From the NCBI RefSeq assembly GCF_022385335.1, contig NZ_CP092431.1:5518001-5582000 (forward strand): a stretch of DNA of 64,000 bases, in the 5' to 3' direction. The notes below the pieces were generated by a model. That model ran no database searches. It had not been told where the DNA came from and saw only the letters and a list, made by a program, of their open reading frames with translations. Source of the stretch: Streptomyces deccanensis (lineage in GTDB: Bacteria > Actinomycetota > Actinomycetes > Streptomycetales > Streptomycetaceae). Positions 9,875 through 18,828 of this stretch are shown here, in pieces. The translations under genes were made by a program, and so were the position numbers. The first letter of the stretch is position 1. The number at the start of each line of letters is the position of its first letter.

Positions 9875-10543
9875 ATGAACACCTCCGTATCGAACACGGC
9901 CCGGTTGCTGTGGGCCGGGCTGCGCGCCCTGCTGGTGCTGACCCTGGTCACGGGCGTCCTCTACCCGCTGGCCGTCACCGGTGTCGGGCAGGCCCTCTTC
10001 CCCGACCGGGCGAACGGCTCGGAGATCGAGGCGGACGGGAAGGTCGTCGGCTCCTCGCTCATCGGCCAGGCGTACGACCTGCCGCCGAGGAAGGGCCAGG
10101 AGACCCCGGAGCCCGACCTGAGGTGGTTCCAGGGCCGCCCGCAGCACGGGCTCGGCACCAACACCGTCAACACCCGGTACAAGCTGATCCTCTCCGGCGC
10201 CACCAACCGGGCCGCCGACAACAAGGACCTCGTCGACTGGGTGACCGCCGCCAAGGCCGCCGTGGTCGAGGACAACTCGGTGCCCGGCTACACGGTCGAG
10301 CCGTCCGAGGTGCCCGCCGACGCGGTGACCTCCTCCGGCTCCGGCCTGGACCCGGACATCTCCCCGGCCTACGCCGACCTCCAGGTCCACCGGGTCGCCC
10401 GGAGGAACGGCCTGCCCGTCGACCGGGTCCAGAAACTCGTCGACGACCACACGGAGGGCCGCACCCTTGGCTTCATCGGCGAGCCCCGCGTCAATGTCCT
10501 CGAACTCAACATCGCGCTCAAGGCACTTGAGTCCGGAGACTGA
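9875..10543 (+). CDS. kdpC: K+-transporting ATPase subunit KdpC
   Basis: A 222-aa protein with one N-terminal membrane helix (LLWAGLRALLVLTLVTGVLY) followed by PLAVTGVGQALFP, typical of KdpC. Later blocks GSSLIGQAYDLP, SSGSGLDPDISPAYADLQVHRVAR and LGFIGEPRVNVLELN are family signatures. An in-frame GTG at 9863 is an alternative start but lies only a base or two from the AAAGG, so ATG at 9875 is preferred. This is the last gene of the operon; kdpD and kdpE do not follow. Confidence 0.93.
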   Translation: MNTSVSNTARLLWAGLRALLVLTLVTGVLYPLAVTGVGQALFPDRANGSEIEADGKVVGSSLIGQAYDLPPRKGQETPEPDLRWFQGRPQHGLGTNTVNTRYKLILSGATNRAADNKDLVDWVTAAKAAVVEDNSVPGYTVEPSEVPADAVTSSGSGLDPDISPAYADLQVHRVARRNGLPVDRVQKLVDDHTEGRTLGFIGEPRVNVLELNIALKALESGD

Positions 10544-10574
10544 CCCCTCGCTCCGGTCGGGTGACGCGTCAGCG

Positions 10575-11144
10575 TCAGCGCACGCCCGCCGCGTCCAGCA
10601 GGGTGGTCACCGTGGGTGCGACGAGCCCGGTGAGGGTGTCGGCGCGGATGCCCGCCCGGGCGCTGGCGCCGTCGAAGACCAGGATCAGCTGCCGGGCCAG
10701 CAGATCGGGGTCGCCCGCCCCTCCCTGCTCGGCCTCGGCGCGGAAGAAGGCGGTCAGGTTCGCCTTGACCTGATGGGCGACCCGGCTCGCGGGGTGGCTC
10801 TGGTCCTTGAGCTCGATCTGCACGGCCAGATACCGGCAGCCGTGGAACTCGGGAGAGCCGGCATCCGCCTCCACCTGCGAGAAGACGTGCAGGATCCGCT
10901 CGCGGGGCGACCGGCCGTCGTCCGCGGCGGGCAGCAGGGTCGCCACGAAGGCGGCGGAGCGCTCCCCGAGGGCCGCTGCCAGCAGGTCGTCCTTGCTCCC
11001 GAACAGCTGGTACATGGAGCGCTTCGACACCCCCGCCGCCTTGCACAGCGCGTCGATGCCGATGTTGACGCCCTCCCGGTAGGTGAGCGTGGCCGCCGCC
11101 TCCAGCAGCCGCTCTCGGGAGCTTGACTTGGTCTCGGTGCTCAT
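10575..11144 (-). CDS. TetR-family repressor of the adjacent exporter/oxidoreductase genes
   Basis: A 189-aa regulator. The N-terminal helix-turn-helix reads SSRERLLEAAATLTYREGVN...IDALCKAAGVSKRSMYQLFGSKDDLL, the classic TetR DNA-binding domain; the C-terminal ligand-binding part is divergent. A perfect 14-bp palindrome lies 33 bases upstream of its start and four more copies or near-copies lie in the divergent MFS/SDR promoter region, so it most likely represses itself and both flanking units. The ligand is unknown. Confidence 0.9.
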   Translation of the reverse strand: MSTETKSSSRERLLEAAATLTYREGVNIGIDALCKAAGVSKRSMYQLFGSKDDLLAAALGERSAAFVATLLPAADDGRSPRERILHVFSQVEADAGSPEFHGCRYLAVQIELKDQSHPASRVAHQVKANLTAFFRAEAEQGGAGDPDLLARQLILVFDGASARAGIRADTLTGLVAPTVTTLLDAAGVR

Positions 11145-11176
11145 AGGGCGAGGTTAACCCGATTCCGGGCAATTGG

Positions 11177-11190
11177 AAACCGATCGGTTT
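11177..11190. promoter_or_regulatory. TetR operator at its own promoter
   Basis: AAACCGATCGGTTT, a perfect palindrome 32 bases upstream of the tetR start codon. The same sequence recurs at 12861-12874 with variants at 12759, 12783 and 12837. Assignment to this TetR is inferred from proximity and recurrence. Confidence 0.75.
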
Positions 11191-11204
11191 ATTGCGCCGG
11201 TGCG

Positions 11205-12704
11205 TCAGTGGGCGATCACGGGCTCACCCTCCGACCGCGCCAGCGCCGCGTTCGGTATCAGGAGCGCCGAGAGCACGGCGCCGACCACGAAGAACCCGGC
11301 GCCCCACGCCAGGGTGGCCGTGTAGCCCTCGACCCCGGCCCGCGCCACGGTCAGGGCGCCCGGCTCGTGCGCGGACAGGTAGTCGGTCGTGGCCGAGGAG
11401 GCGACGGTGGTCAGGAGCGCCGTGCTGATCGAGCCGCCCACCTGCTGGCCGGTGTTGATCAGCGCCGAGGCGACGCCCGAATCCTCGTGATGGATGCCCG
11501 CCGTCGCGCCCTGGAACGCGGTGGTCATCACTCCACCGAGGCCGAGGCCCAGCAGGATCATGCCGGGCATGATGTCGGCGGCGTAGGCGCTGTCCAGTTC
11601 GAGGCGGGTCAGCAGGGCCATACCGGCCGCGGCGACCAGGAAGCTCGTGCTGATCACGATCTTCGGACCGACCCGGGGCAGCAGCAGCGAGGGCGCCGTG
11701 GTCGACGCGGCGACGATGCCCCCGACCATCGGCAGGAACGCCAGACCGGTCTTGATCGGCGAGTAGCCGATGCTGGCCTGGAGGTAGTAGGTCAGGAACA
11801 GGAAGATCGAGAACATCCCCATGCCGATGACGAACACCGCCAGGAACGAGCCACCGCGGGTCCGGTCCAGCACGAGGCGCAGCGGCAGCAGCGGATGCGC
11901 GACCCTGGCCTCCAGCCGGACGAACACCGCGAGCAGCACCGCGCCGACGATCATGGAGCCGAGGGCGACGGGGTCGGTCCAGCTCGTGGACTCGACGTGC
12001 GCGAACCCGTAGACGACGGCGAACAGTCCCGCGCTCACCACGACGGTGCCGGGGATGTCGAGCTTGGGCCGCTCGGTGACCGCGGGCTTGGCCAGCAGCA
12101 GCACCGCGCCCACCAGCGCGACCGCCGCGAAGACGACGTTCACGTACATCACCCAGCGCCAGGACGCCCACTCGGTGAGCACGCCGCCGAGCAGCAGCCC
12201 GACCGCGCCGCCCGCACCGGCCAGCGCGCTGAAGATGCCGAACGCCTTCGGCCGCTCGGCCGGGTCGGTGAAGGTCACGCTGAGCAGGGAGAGCGCGGCG
12301 GGCGCGAGCAGCGCGGCGAAGAGCCCCTGGGCCACGCGTGCCGTGACGAGGATGCCGAAGCTGTCGGCCGCGCCGCCGAGGACGGACGCGGCCGCGAAGC
12401 CGGCCAGTCCGGTCACGAAGGTGGTGCGCCGGCCGAACAGGTCGCCGAGCCGGCCGCCGAGCAGCAGCAGGCTGCCGAACGCCAGGGCGTACCCCGTGAT
12501 GACCCACTGCCGGCTGCCGTCGCTGAAGCCGAGGTCCTGTTGCGCCGCGGGGAGCGCGATGTTCACGACGGTCGCGTCGAGCGTGACCATGAGCTGCGCC
12601 GTGCCGAGCACGACCAGCACCCACCAGCGCACGGCATGGGAGCCGCGGCGGCCCGAGTCTGTCTTTCCGGAGGCGGGTGCCTCACGGTCGTAGGTGGTAC
12701 TCAC
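11205..12704 (-). CDS. MFS transporter, DHA2-type drug exporter
   Basis: A 499-aa, 14-helix major facilitator. The first helix reads TAQLMVTLDATVVNIALPAAQ (the D/N motif of DHA2 exporters), motif A is GGRLGDLFGRRTTF, and motif C-like Gly-rich stretches follow (ALAGAGGAVGLLLGGVL). It is transcribed away from the SDR gene with four TetR operators between them. Export of a toxic compound, perhaps the substrate or product of the neighbouring oxidoreductase, is inferred. Confidence 0.92.
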   Translation of the reverse strand: MSTTYDREAPASGKTDSGRRGSHAVRWWVLVVLGTAQLMVTLDATVVNIALPAAQQDLGFSDGSRQWVITGYALAFGSLLLLGGRLGDLFGRRTTFVTGLAGFAAASVLGGAADSFGILVTARVAQGLFAALLAPAALSLLSVTFTDPAERPKAFGIFSALAGAGGAVGLLLGGVLTEWASWRWVMYVNVVFAAVALVGAVLLLAKPAVTERPKLDIPGTVVVSAGLFAVVYGFAHVESTSWTDPVALGSMIVGAVLLAVFVRLEARVAHPLLPLRLVLDRTRGGSFLAVFVIGMGMFSIFLFLTYYLQASIGYSPIKTGLAFLPMVGGIVAASTTAPSLLLPRVGPKIVISTSFLVAAAGMALLTRLELDSAYAADIMPGMILLGLGLGGVMTTAFQGATAGIHHEDSGVASALINTGQQVGGSISTALLTTVASSATTDYLSAHEPGALTVARAGVEGYTATLAWGAGFFVVGAVLSALLIPNAALARSEGEPVIAH

Positions 12705-12758
12705 TGTTCCCCTTGATCACTGATCGCTGATCATCATCGGCCGACCCCGAATGGCCGA

Positions 12759-12796
12759 AAACCGATCTGTTTCCAGACAGGTAAACAGATCGGTTT
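12759..12796. promoter_or_regulatory. Inverted pair of TetR operators (MFS side)
   Basis: AAACCGATCTGTTT (12759-12772) and AAACAGATCGGTTT (12783-12796) are exact reverse complements of each other, separated by 10 bases. They lie 55-92 bases upstream of the MFS start codon. Each is one base per half-site away from the perfect palindrome at 11177. Confidence 0.75.
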
Positions 12797-12836
12797 CCAG
12801 GACGCAAGCGCGGGGTCCGTCCGGGCTTGCACTCTG

Positions 12837-12874
12837 AAACCGAACGGTTTACCTTGGTTGAAACCGATCGGTTT
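12837..12874. promoter_or_regulatory. Tandem TetR operators (SDR side)
   Basis: AAACCGAACGGTTT (12837-12850) and the perfect AAACCGATCGGTTT (12861-12874), 10 bases apart. They precede the SDR start codon at 12894. Together with the inverted pair at 12759 this gives four sites in about 115 bases. Confidence 0.78.
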
Positions 12875-12893
12875 CTCGTTCAAGGGGAGAGTC

Positions 12894-13595
12894 ATGACCG
12901 CATTGAAGGGCGCGAACGTCTTCGTCACCGGCGGCAGCCGGGGCATCGGCAAGGCGCTGGTGGAGGAGCTGTACGCGCGCGGTGCCGGCAAGGTCTACGC
13001 CACGGCCCGCGACCCGCGCTCCGTGACGCACCCCGACGCCGTCCCGGTGGCGCTGGAGGTCACCGACCCGGCCTCCGTGGCGGCGGCCGCCGCGCAGGCG
13101 CAGGATGTCACCGTGCTGATCAACAACGCCGGCGCCTCGGTCGGCGCGTCCTTCCTCGACTCCCCGGTCGACGACGTACGCCGGGAGTTCGAGACCAACT
13201 TCTACGGCCCGCTCCTGCTCACCCGGGCCTTCGTCCCGGTCATCGAGCGCAACGGCGGCGGCCACCTCCTCAACGTGCACTCGGTGCTGTCCTGGCTGGC
13301 CCTCGGCGGCTCCTACAGCGCCTCCAAGGCCGCCCTGTGGTCGCAGAGCAACTCCCTGCGCCTGGAACTGCGGCCCCGCGGCATCGACGTCACCGGCCTG
13401 CACGTCGGATACGTCGACACGGACCTCGCCGCCGGCGTCGACGCGCCCAAGTCCGCCCCCCGCGACGTCGCCGCGCTCGCCCTCGACGGCATCGAGACCG
13501 GCGCGCACGAGGTGCTCGCCGACGACATATCACGGCAGGTCAAGGCGGGCCTGGCCGGCGACCTGGCAGCGCTGTACCCCCAACTGGCGCAGTAA
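12894..13595 (+). CDS. Short-chain dehydrogenase/reductase
   Basis: A 233-aa NAD(P)-dependent oxidoreductase. The Rossmann motif is TGGSRGIG, followed by NNAG and the catalytic YSASK (Tyr and Lys separated by three residues) with a Ser upstream in LNVHSVLSW. Start ATG at 12894 follows AAGGGGAGAG. It is followed by the hydrolase gene after 27 bases and is likely co-transcribed with it under TetR control. The substrate is not predictable. Confidence 0.93.
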   Translation: MTALKGANVFVTGGSRGIGKALVEELYARGAGKVYATARDPRSVTHPDAVPVALEVTDPASVAAAAAQAQDVTVLINNAGASVGASFLDSPVDDVRREFETNFYGPLLLTRAFVPVIERNGGGHLLNVHSVLSWLALGGSYSASKAALWSQSNSLRLELRPRGIDVTGLHVGYVDTDLAAGVDAPKSAPRDVAALALDGIETGAHEVLADDISRQVKAGLAGDLAALYPQLAQ

Positions 13596-13622
13596 TCCCC
13601 ACCCACGCAAGGAGTCGTCGAC

Positions 13623-14501
13623 ATGCCCGCCCACGAGCCCCGTCCCTCGATCCACGTCCCGGGGACCACCAGCCACACCCTCGCCCCGCGCCCGGGATCC
13701 GACGGCCGCCAGGGAACCCTGCGCTACCTCAAGGCGGGCACCGGCGCCCCCCTGGTCCTGCTGCACACCGTGCGCACCCAGGCCGAGCACTTCCGCCACC
13801 TCATCCCGCTGATCGCGGACCGGTACACCGTGTACGCCCTCGATCTGCCGGGGATGGGCTACTCCGAGATCGTGCCCGGGGCGTCGTACGACGAGCCGGC
13901 CATGCGCGCGGGCGTCGAACGCCTCCTGACCGAACTCGACCTGCACGACGTGACGTTGGTGGGCGAGTCCATGGGGGCGGTGCTCGCCCTGACCACCGCG
14001 GCCGACCTCCCGGAACGGGTCCGCCGCGTCGTCGCGGTCAACACCTACGACTTCCGCGGTGGAATCGCCCGGTCCGGCCTCCTCGCCCGGGTGGTCGTCA
14101 GCGGTGTCCTCGCCCCGGGGGTGGGCCCGGTGATCGCCGGGGTGGAGCCCAAGCCGGCGCTCACCAAGATCTTCCAGGGCGGCCTGGGCGACAGGAGCGC
14201 GCTGCGGGAGGACTACGTGGACGAGCTCCTCCAGGTGGGCAAGCGCCCCGGCTACCCGACCGTCGCGCGGGGCGTGTACCAGGCCCTGCCCAGCCTCATC
14301 GCGGCCCGCTCCCGCTACCCCGAGGTCAAGGCCCCCGTCCACCTCGTCTACGGCGAGAAGGACTGGTCCCGCCCTTCCGACCGGGAGGCCAACAGACGAC
14401 TGCTCCCGGCCGCCGACTTCACCCAGGTGCCGAAGGCCGGCCACTTCATCGCCCTGGAACGGCCCGAGCTGTTGGCCGACCTGCTGAACGCGACGGCCTG
14501 A
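13623..14501 (+). CDS. Alpha/beta-hydrolase
   Basis: A 292-aa alpha/beta-fold hydrolase. The nucleophile elbow is VGESMGAVL (Ser), the acid lies in YGEKDWSRPSD and the catalytic His in KAGHFIALERPELL; the oxyanion region is LLHTVRTQAEHF. AAGGAGTCGTCGAC precedes the ATG. As the second gene behind the SDR it probably acts in the same detoxification or catabolic step; this is inferred from the operon. It converges with the hemerythrin-like gene 10 bases later. Confidence 0.9.
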   Translation: MPAHEPRPSIHVPGTTSHTLAPRPGSDGRQGTLRYLKAGTGAPLVLLHTVRTQAEHFRHLIPLIADRYTVYALDLPGMGYSEIVPGASYDEPAMRAGVERLLTELDLHDVTLVGESMGAVLALTTAADLPERVRRVVAVNTYDFRGGIARSGLLARVVVSGVLAPGVGPVIAGVEPKPALTKIFQGGLGDRSALREDYVDELLQVGKRPGYPTVARGVYQALPSLIAARSRYPEVKAPVHLVYGEKDWSRPSDREANRRLLPAADFTQVPKAGHFIALERPELLADLLNATA

Positions 14502-14511
14502 CGGCAGTTCC

Positions 14512-15120
14512 TCAGCCGTCCTTGCCCATGGCCTTGCGCACCGCGTCCTTGGTGCGGTCCATGAGGGCGGCGACCGGCCCGAGCATCACGTTCGCCGCGC
14601 CCGACTCCACGCCCGGGTGGGGCCGGGTGGGTGCGACGGCCTCGGCGGCCTTGACGGCCTTCGCCATGGAGGCCAGCTTGGCCGCGTCGGCGCTGCGGCG
14701 GATGTGGGTGAACTCGTAGCGTTCCTCGGCCCGCGCGTGCTCCTGGACGTCCCTGCGGAGCTTCAGCAGCATGGGCATGAACTTCGGGTCGTCGGTGTCG
14801 ACGTCGTCCAGCGCGGCCAACGTCTCCTTGGCCGCGCGTTCCTCCGCGAGCCGCTCCTCCACCACCTTCTCGCCGCCGGGCAGGGAGCGCTGGGCGAAGG
14901 GATGGACGACCTCCTCCTCGGCGGTCTCGTGCACGGCCAGCAGCCGCACCAGACGGCGGAAGGCGTCGCGGCGCTCCTCACCGCTGCTCGCCTCGACCTC
15001 GTCGAAGAGGTTGCGGATGTCGCCGTGCTGCCGCATCAGCAGTGCCACGACGTCGTTGTCCGCGGCCCGGTCGTCGCCGGCCTGGGGGGTGTGGAGCTCG
15101 GTCATCTCGGCTGCCCTCAC
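14512..15120 (-). CDS. Hemerythrin HHE-domain protein
   Basis: A 202-aa protein with a hemerythrin-like cation-binding bundle: LLMRQHGDIRNLFDEVE, LLAVHETAEEEVVHPF, then EERAAKETL and VQEHARAEERYEF provide the His/Glu ligands of a di-iron site. Likely roles are O2, NO or iron sensing or storage. The GTG at 15120 overlaps the stop of the upstream ferritin-like gene, so they are coupled; ATG at 15105 (MTELHTP) is an alternative start. Confidence 0.88.
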   Translation of the reverse strand: MRAAEMTELHTPQAGDDRAADNDVVALLMRQHGDIRNLFDEVEASSGEERRDAFRRLVRLLAVHETAEEEVVHPFAQRSLPGGEKVVEERLAEERAAKETLAALDDVDTDDPKFMPMLLKLRRDVQEHARAEERYEFTHIRRSADAAKLASMAKAVKAAEAVAPTRPHPGVESGAANVMLGPVAALMDRTKDAVRKAMGKDG

Positions 15121-16316
15121 TTCTCGCGCATGGCGGGGTCGGGGTGCTCGCCCTCGGACTCGACGCGGTACTCACGGCCGAACATGTCGTCGTGCTCCAC
15201 CATGACCCGCTCGCTGGGCGGCGCCTCGCCGCCGTGGATCTGCTCCTGCATCGCCTCGAACCGCTCGTGCGCCTCGCGCACATAGCCGGCCCCGAGCGTG
15301 GTCAGGTCCATCTGCGTGTCCAGCAGCTCCCGCACGTAGCCCTTGTTCGGCTCGAAGGTGAGCACGTTCGGCAGTTCCGGCGCGAGCACGGACGCCGGGT
15401 CGCGTCCGTCGTGGCGGCGCATCATGTCGCAGGCGAGATGGAGGTGTTCCAGCTCCATGTTCAGATGCAGCTCCCAGATGGCCTTGACCCTCGGGTCGCT
15501 CTCCTGCTCCATGAAGGAGTAGTAGAGGTAGCACTCGTTGTACTCGTGGTTGACCAGCTGCTCCCACCACGTCTCACCCGGGTCGACCAGCGACTCGTAG
15601 TGGGTGACGTGCTCCTCCTCGATGAGCCCGATCTCCTGGTAGAGCTGACGGGCGATCGGCTCCATGTAGGTGGGGCCGGTGTTCATGTAGAAGTTCATGG
15701 TCTGCTGCTCGGCCGACATGATCGTCAGCGCGTGCAGCTTCGACAGCGGGTTCGTCTCGTCCTTGGCGTACGGGTCACGCACGTTGTCGTACGGGTCGCG
15801 GTGGTGGTACTTCGTCGGCCGGCCCGGCATGACCTCGGTCAGCCCGTCGACGATCGACTCCGCCTTGCGGTGCTCGATCATCTCGTACAGGTTCGCGTAC
15901 CGGTACAGATGGTCGAAGTCCTCCAGCACACCGAACTGGTACGCCTGCTGCAGATACGGATCCGGTTCCATCCGCGCCACCCACGCGGTCAGGTCCACCG
16001 CGACCTGCTCGTACGCGATCGTCGTCTCCAGCACCGAGGAGACGCCGGGCAGCAGCCAGTTCACGACCTTCTGCTGCTGCGCCTCGATGTAACGGGTCCG
16101 GGCGAGCTGCCGCTTGACCTCGGGGTCGACGGTGTTGCGGGCGAGCTGGTGACTGAAGAGGATCGCCTCGACCTCGATGCCGTTCATCGTGATGATCCGG
16201 CACCGGGTGTACGGGTCGCAGTGGTCCGGGTCGATCGGCTGCACGTTCAGCTCGCGCCAGCTGCGCAACTGACGGTCCAGCGGGATGCCCCGCTGCTCCA
16301 GAGGATTGAAGGTCAT
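15117..16316 (-). CDS. Ferritin-like di-iron protein
   Basis: A 399-aa cytosolic protein with Glu/His-rich helices: SAEQQTMNFYMN, LIEEEHVTHYES and MELEHLHLACDMMRRH look like ligand helices of a ferritin-like four-helix bundle, as in the manganese-catalase and rubrerythrin families. No rubredoxin domain is seen. The ATG at 16316 is chosen because AGGAGG lies 9 bases upstream; the open frame extends further but has no good start. It is coupled to the hemerythrin-like gene, suggesting a joint role in iron or oxidative stress. Confidence 0.78.
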   Translation of the reverse strand: MTFNPLEQRGIPLDRQLRSWRELNVQPIDPDHCDPYTRCRIITMNGIEVEAILFSHQLARNTVDPEVKRQLARTRYIEAQQQKVVNWLLPGVSSVLETTIAYEQVAVDLTAWVARMEPDPYLQQAYQFGVLEDFDHLYRYANLYEMIEHRKAESIVDGLTEVMPGRPTKYHHRDPYDNVRDPYAKDETNPLSKLHALTIMSAEQQTMNFYMNTGPTYMEPIARQLYQEIGLIEEEHVTHYESLVDPGETWWEQLVNHEYNECYLYYSFMEQESDPRVKAIWELHLNMELEHLHLACDMMRRHDGRDPASVLAPELPNVLTFEPNKGYVRELLDTQMDLTTLGAGYVREAHERFEAMQEQIHGGEAPPSERVMVEHDDMFGREYRVESEGEHPDPAMREK

Positions 16317-16509
16317 GGGGGCGCCTCCTGGTGAGGGGGTCGACACGCGTCCCGGCGGGGTACCCCGCGATGGACGACGAGCACAGGCCTGCCCCCGCAG
16401 TCTGCGCACGACGGACGACTTCCGGCCACCGCTCACCCCCGAGGCCCCACGGTTCCCCCTGATCGGCCCATCCGCCCCCCGACCGGCGCCCGCAGCAAGG
16501 CCGGAGAGC

Positions 16510-16986
16510 CTACGGCTCCTGTACGTCGCGTTCGGCGGTCCAGGTGATGTGCGGGGGCTCGACCCGTGCGCAGAGCGGGCCGCCGTCCGCGTCGGTCAGG
16601 CCGAGGCGTCCGACCAGCAGGCCCTCGCGTGCGGCGGCGTCGAGTACGTCGGCGGGGACGACGTCGAGCATCAACTTGGCGCGGCGGAACATCGTGAAGG
16701 TGCCCGACTCGTCGACCGTGCCCCACGACAGGTAGATGAACCGGCGGCCCAGCCGGTCCTGCACGTACGGGCCCTTGACCTCGGTGCCGGCCGGTGAGGT
16801 GCTCGCGGCGCACTCCAGGGTCCAGGTCGCGGACGGCGCGTCACCGCGCTGCGGGGCGAGGAGCTCGGCTGGACGGTCGCGCCGTTGCACGGCGACGTGG
16901 ACGTTGTCGTACGCGGGCGCCCTCCCGTCGGCACGGGCCGGACACGTGAGCCCGGGCAGATCGACGGCGTCGATGCGGATACGCAT
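16510..16986 (-). CDS. DUF5990 family protein
   Basis: A 158-aa protein starting MRIRIDAVDLPG and continuing YDNVHVAVQRRDRPAELL, with a Gly/Pro-rich middle (VKGPYVQDRLGRRFIYLSWG) and MFRRAKLMLD. This matches the actinobacterial DUF5990 family, which has no known function. No signal peptide or membrane segment is visible. It stands alone; 193 bases separate it from the ferritin-like gene. Confidence 0.78.
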   Translation of the reverse strand: MRIRIDAVDLPGLTCPARADGRAPAYDNVHVAVQRRDRPAELLAPQRGDAPSATWTLECAASTSPAGTEVKGPYVQDRLGRRFIYLSWGTVDESGTFTMFRRAKLMLDVVPADVLDAAAREGLLVGRLGLTDADGGPLCARVEPPHITWTAERDVQEP

Positions 16987-17090
16987 ACCGCCCATCATCC
17001 GCCACCACCCGGGCAGCTCCCGCCCACTCCGCCTCCCGGCCGTGCCCGCGGCACTCAGACCGCCTCACTGAACGACGGTTCCCCGGAGGG

Positions 17091-17540
17091 TCAGCGCGTG
17101 AGGTCGAACGTGGCGGCGCGGGGAACGAACGTCGTGCCCCCGTCCTCGGCCGTCGCCAGTGCCGAGACGTACCAGGTGCCCTTGGCCAGGTCGGCCGCCT
17201 CCCGCTCCGTGACCTTCAGCGTGTACGTGCAGCGGGTGGCCTTGTCCGAGATGCTCCGGCACGTGGCGCTCTCCGTCGAGCGCAGTTCCTTCTCGGTCGG
17301 GTCGAGCTTCGAACTCGCGGGCCAGGCAACGACCTTGAGGCCTCGGACGCCAGAGTCGTCGCTCACGTCCACGGTGTAGACGAACGAGCCGGCGCTGCCG
17401 CCGGACGGAGCCGTGTAGCGAGCCGCGCCGCGCTCCAGGGTCGGCTCCGTGGGGGCCGCGGCCAGAGCGAGGCCGCCGGCGGCCACCGCACCGAGGGCGA
17501 CGGCGCCGATGAGCGAGGAGAGGACAATGCGCTTGGACAT
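17091..17540 (-). CDS. DUF5707 secreted protein, copy 1
   Basis: A 149-aa exported protein. The signal peptide MSKRIVLSSLIGAVALGAVA...LALAAAP is followed by a single Ig-like beta domain (YTVDVSDDSGVRGLKVVAWP, two Cys in ATCRSISDKATRCTYTLKV). The gene and about 120 bases of leader are repeated at 44331-44783 with high identity, including GGGAGATCCCCCTGA before the start and a stretch near 17590 (GTTCTCGATGTGATCGAGCC). Function unknown. Confidence 0.82.
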   Translation of the reverse strand: MSKRIVLSSLIGAVALGAVAAGGLALAAAPTEPTLERGAARYTAPSGGSAGSFVYTVDVSDDSGVRGLKVVAWPASSKLDPTEKELRSTESATCRSISDKATRCTYTLKVTEREAADLAKGTWYVSALATAEDGGTTFVPRAATFDLTR

Positions 17541-17735
17541 GGGAGATCCCCCTGAATTCGTTGGGTGGTTGGGAAAGCGGCGATCGACCGCGTTCTCGAT
17601 GTGATCGAGCCTATGAGCGGGGGCCCGGCCCTGGCTTCGCGCTCCAGGACGAATGACGCCTCGAACCACAGGTAGAGGACTCTGTACCTGACGGAGGAGA
17701 CCGGCCCCCGCGCGGCCGGAGACCGCGCCGCCCAC

Positions 17736-18827
17736 CTACGGCAAATGCCTCGGGGCGCTGACCGTGGGGCCGCCCGGTCGCTCGTCGGGTGGGAAGGCGC
17801 GGCCGGTGCCGCGGACGTGCAGGCGGACCTGGTCGCCGACGGCGGGCGGGACGGCTGCCGGGTCGAAGACGCGGGCGGCCACCGGTGTGCCGTCGGCCAA
17901 GCGCAGGGCGAGCATCGCGTCGTGGCCGTAGAAGTCGCGCCGCACCACGGTCGCGGTGACCGCGCCCCTGGCGTCCGGTGAGGCGAGCGTGATCTGCTCG
18001 GGCCGTAGCAGCACGAGCGTCGGCCCGGCCGGCGGACCGCCTTCGAGCGGCGTGAGTCCTATCGTGCCCAGCGGGGTGCGCACTCGGTCGCCTTCCGCCA
18101 CACCGGGCAGCCACACCGCCTCGCCGACGAACCCGGCCACCCAGGGGTCGGCCGGTGCTCCGTAGAGGAGTTCCGGAGGGCCGGTCTGGACGATGCGGCC
18201 GTCCCGCATGACACCGATCTCCTCGGCCATCGACAGTGCCTCGGCCTGATCGTGGGTGACGAGGACGGCTGTGGCGCCGTCGGCGCGCAGGGCCTGCCAG
18301 ACGTCCCGTCGCAGCTCGGCCCGGAGGGCGGCGTCGAGGGCGTTGAACGGTTCGTCGAGGAGCACGATCGGGGGGCGCGGCGCGAGCGCCCGGGCGACCG
18401 CGACGCGCTGCTGCTGTCCGCCGGACAGATGGTGCGGCATGCGGTCCTCGTAACCCGCCAGCCCCACCAGGTCCAGCACGGCGGCAGCCCGGCCGGCCCG
18501 CCGGGAGGCCCGGTCGAGGCCGTAGGCGACGTTGCCGAGGACGGACAGATGGGGGAAGAGCGCGCCTTCCTGGGGCACCACCGCGATCCGCCGCCGCTCC
18601 GGCGGCACCGACGCGTCGGGGGTGGCGACGGGGCGGCCGTCGATCCGGATCTCTCCGGCGTCCGGCGCCTCGAAGCCCGCGACGCAGCGCAGCAGCGTCG
18701 TCTTGCCGGAGCCGGAGGGACCGAGCACGGCGACCAGCGTCCCGGAGCGGACGGCGAGGTCCACGCCGGACAGCGCCTGGACACGGCCATAGCGCTTGTG
18801 GACGCCGATGATGCTCAGTTCCGCCAT
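17736..18827 (-). CDS. Ferric-iron ABC transporter, ATP-binding protein (FbpC-like)
   Basis: A 363-aa ABC ATPase: Walker A GPSGSGKTT, Q-loop PQEGALFPHLSVLGN, signature LSGGQQQRVAVARAL, Walker B IVLLDEPFNALD and the H-loop LVTHDQ. The C-terminal 110 residues form a TOBE-like domain. It is the last gene of a binding protein-permease-ATPase operon and lies one base from the permease gene. The family imports free ferric iron; iron-type rather than thiamine or sulfate is supported by the iron boxes before the operon. Confidence 0.9.
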   Translation of the reverse strand: MAELSIIGVHKRYGRVQALSGVDLAVRSGTLVAVLGPSGSGKTTLLRCVAGFEAPDAGEIRIDGRPVATPDASVPPERRRIAVVPQEGALFPHLSVLGNVAYGLDRASRRAGRAAAVLDLVGLAGYEDRMPHHLSGGQQQRVAVARALAPRPPIVLLDEPFNALDAALRAELRRDVWQALRADGATAVLVTHDQAEALSMAEEIGVMRDGRIVQTGPPELLYGAPADPWVAGFVGEAVWLPGVAEGDRVRTPLGTIGLTPLEGGPPAGPTLVLLRPEQITLASPDARGAVTATVVRRDFYGHDAMLALRLADGTPVAARVFDPAAVPPAVGDQVRLHVRGTGRAFPPDERPGGPTVSAPRHLP

Positions 18828-18828
18828 G

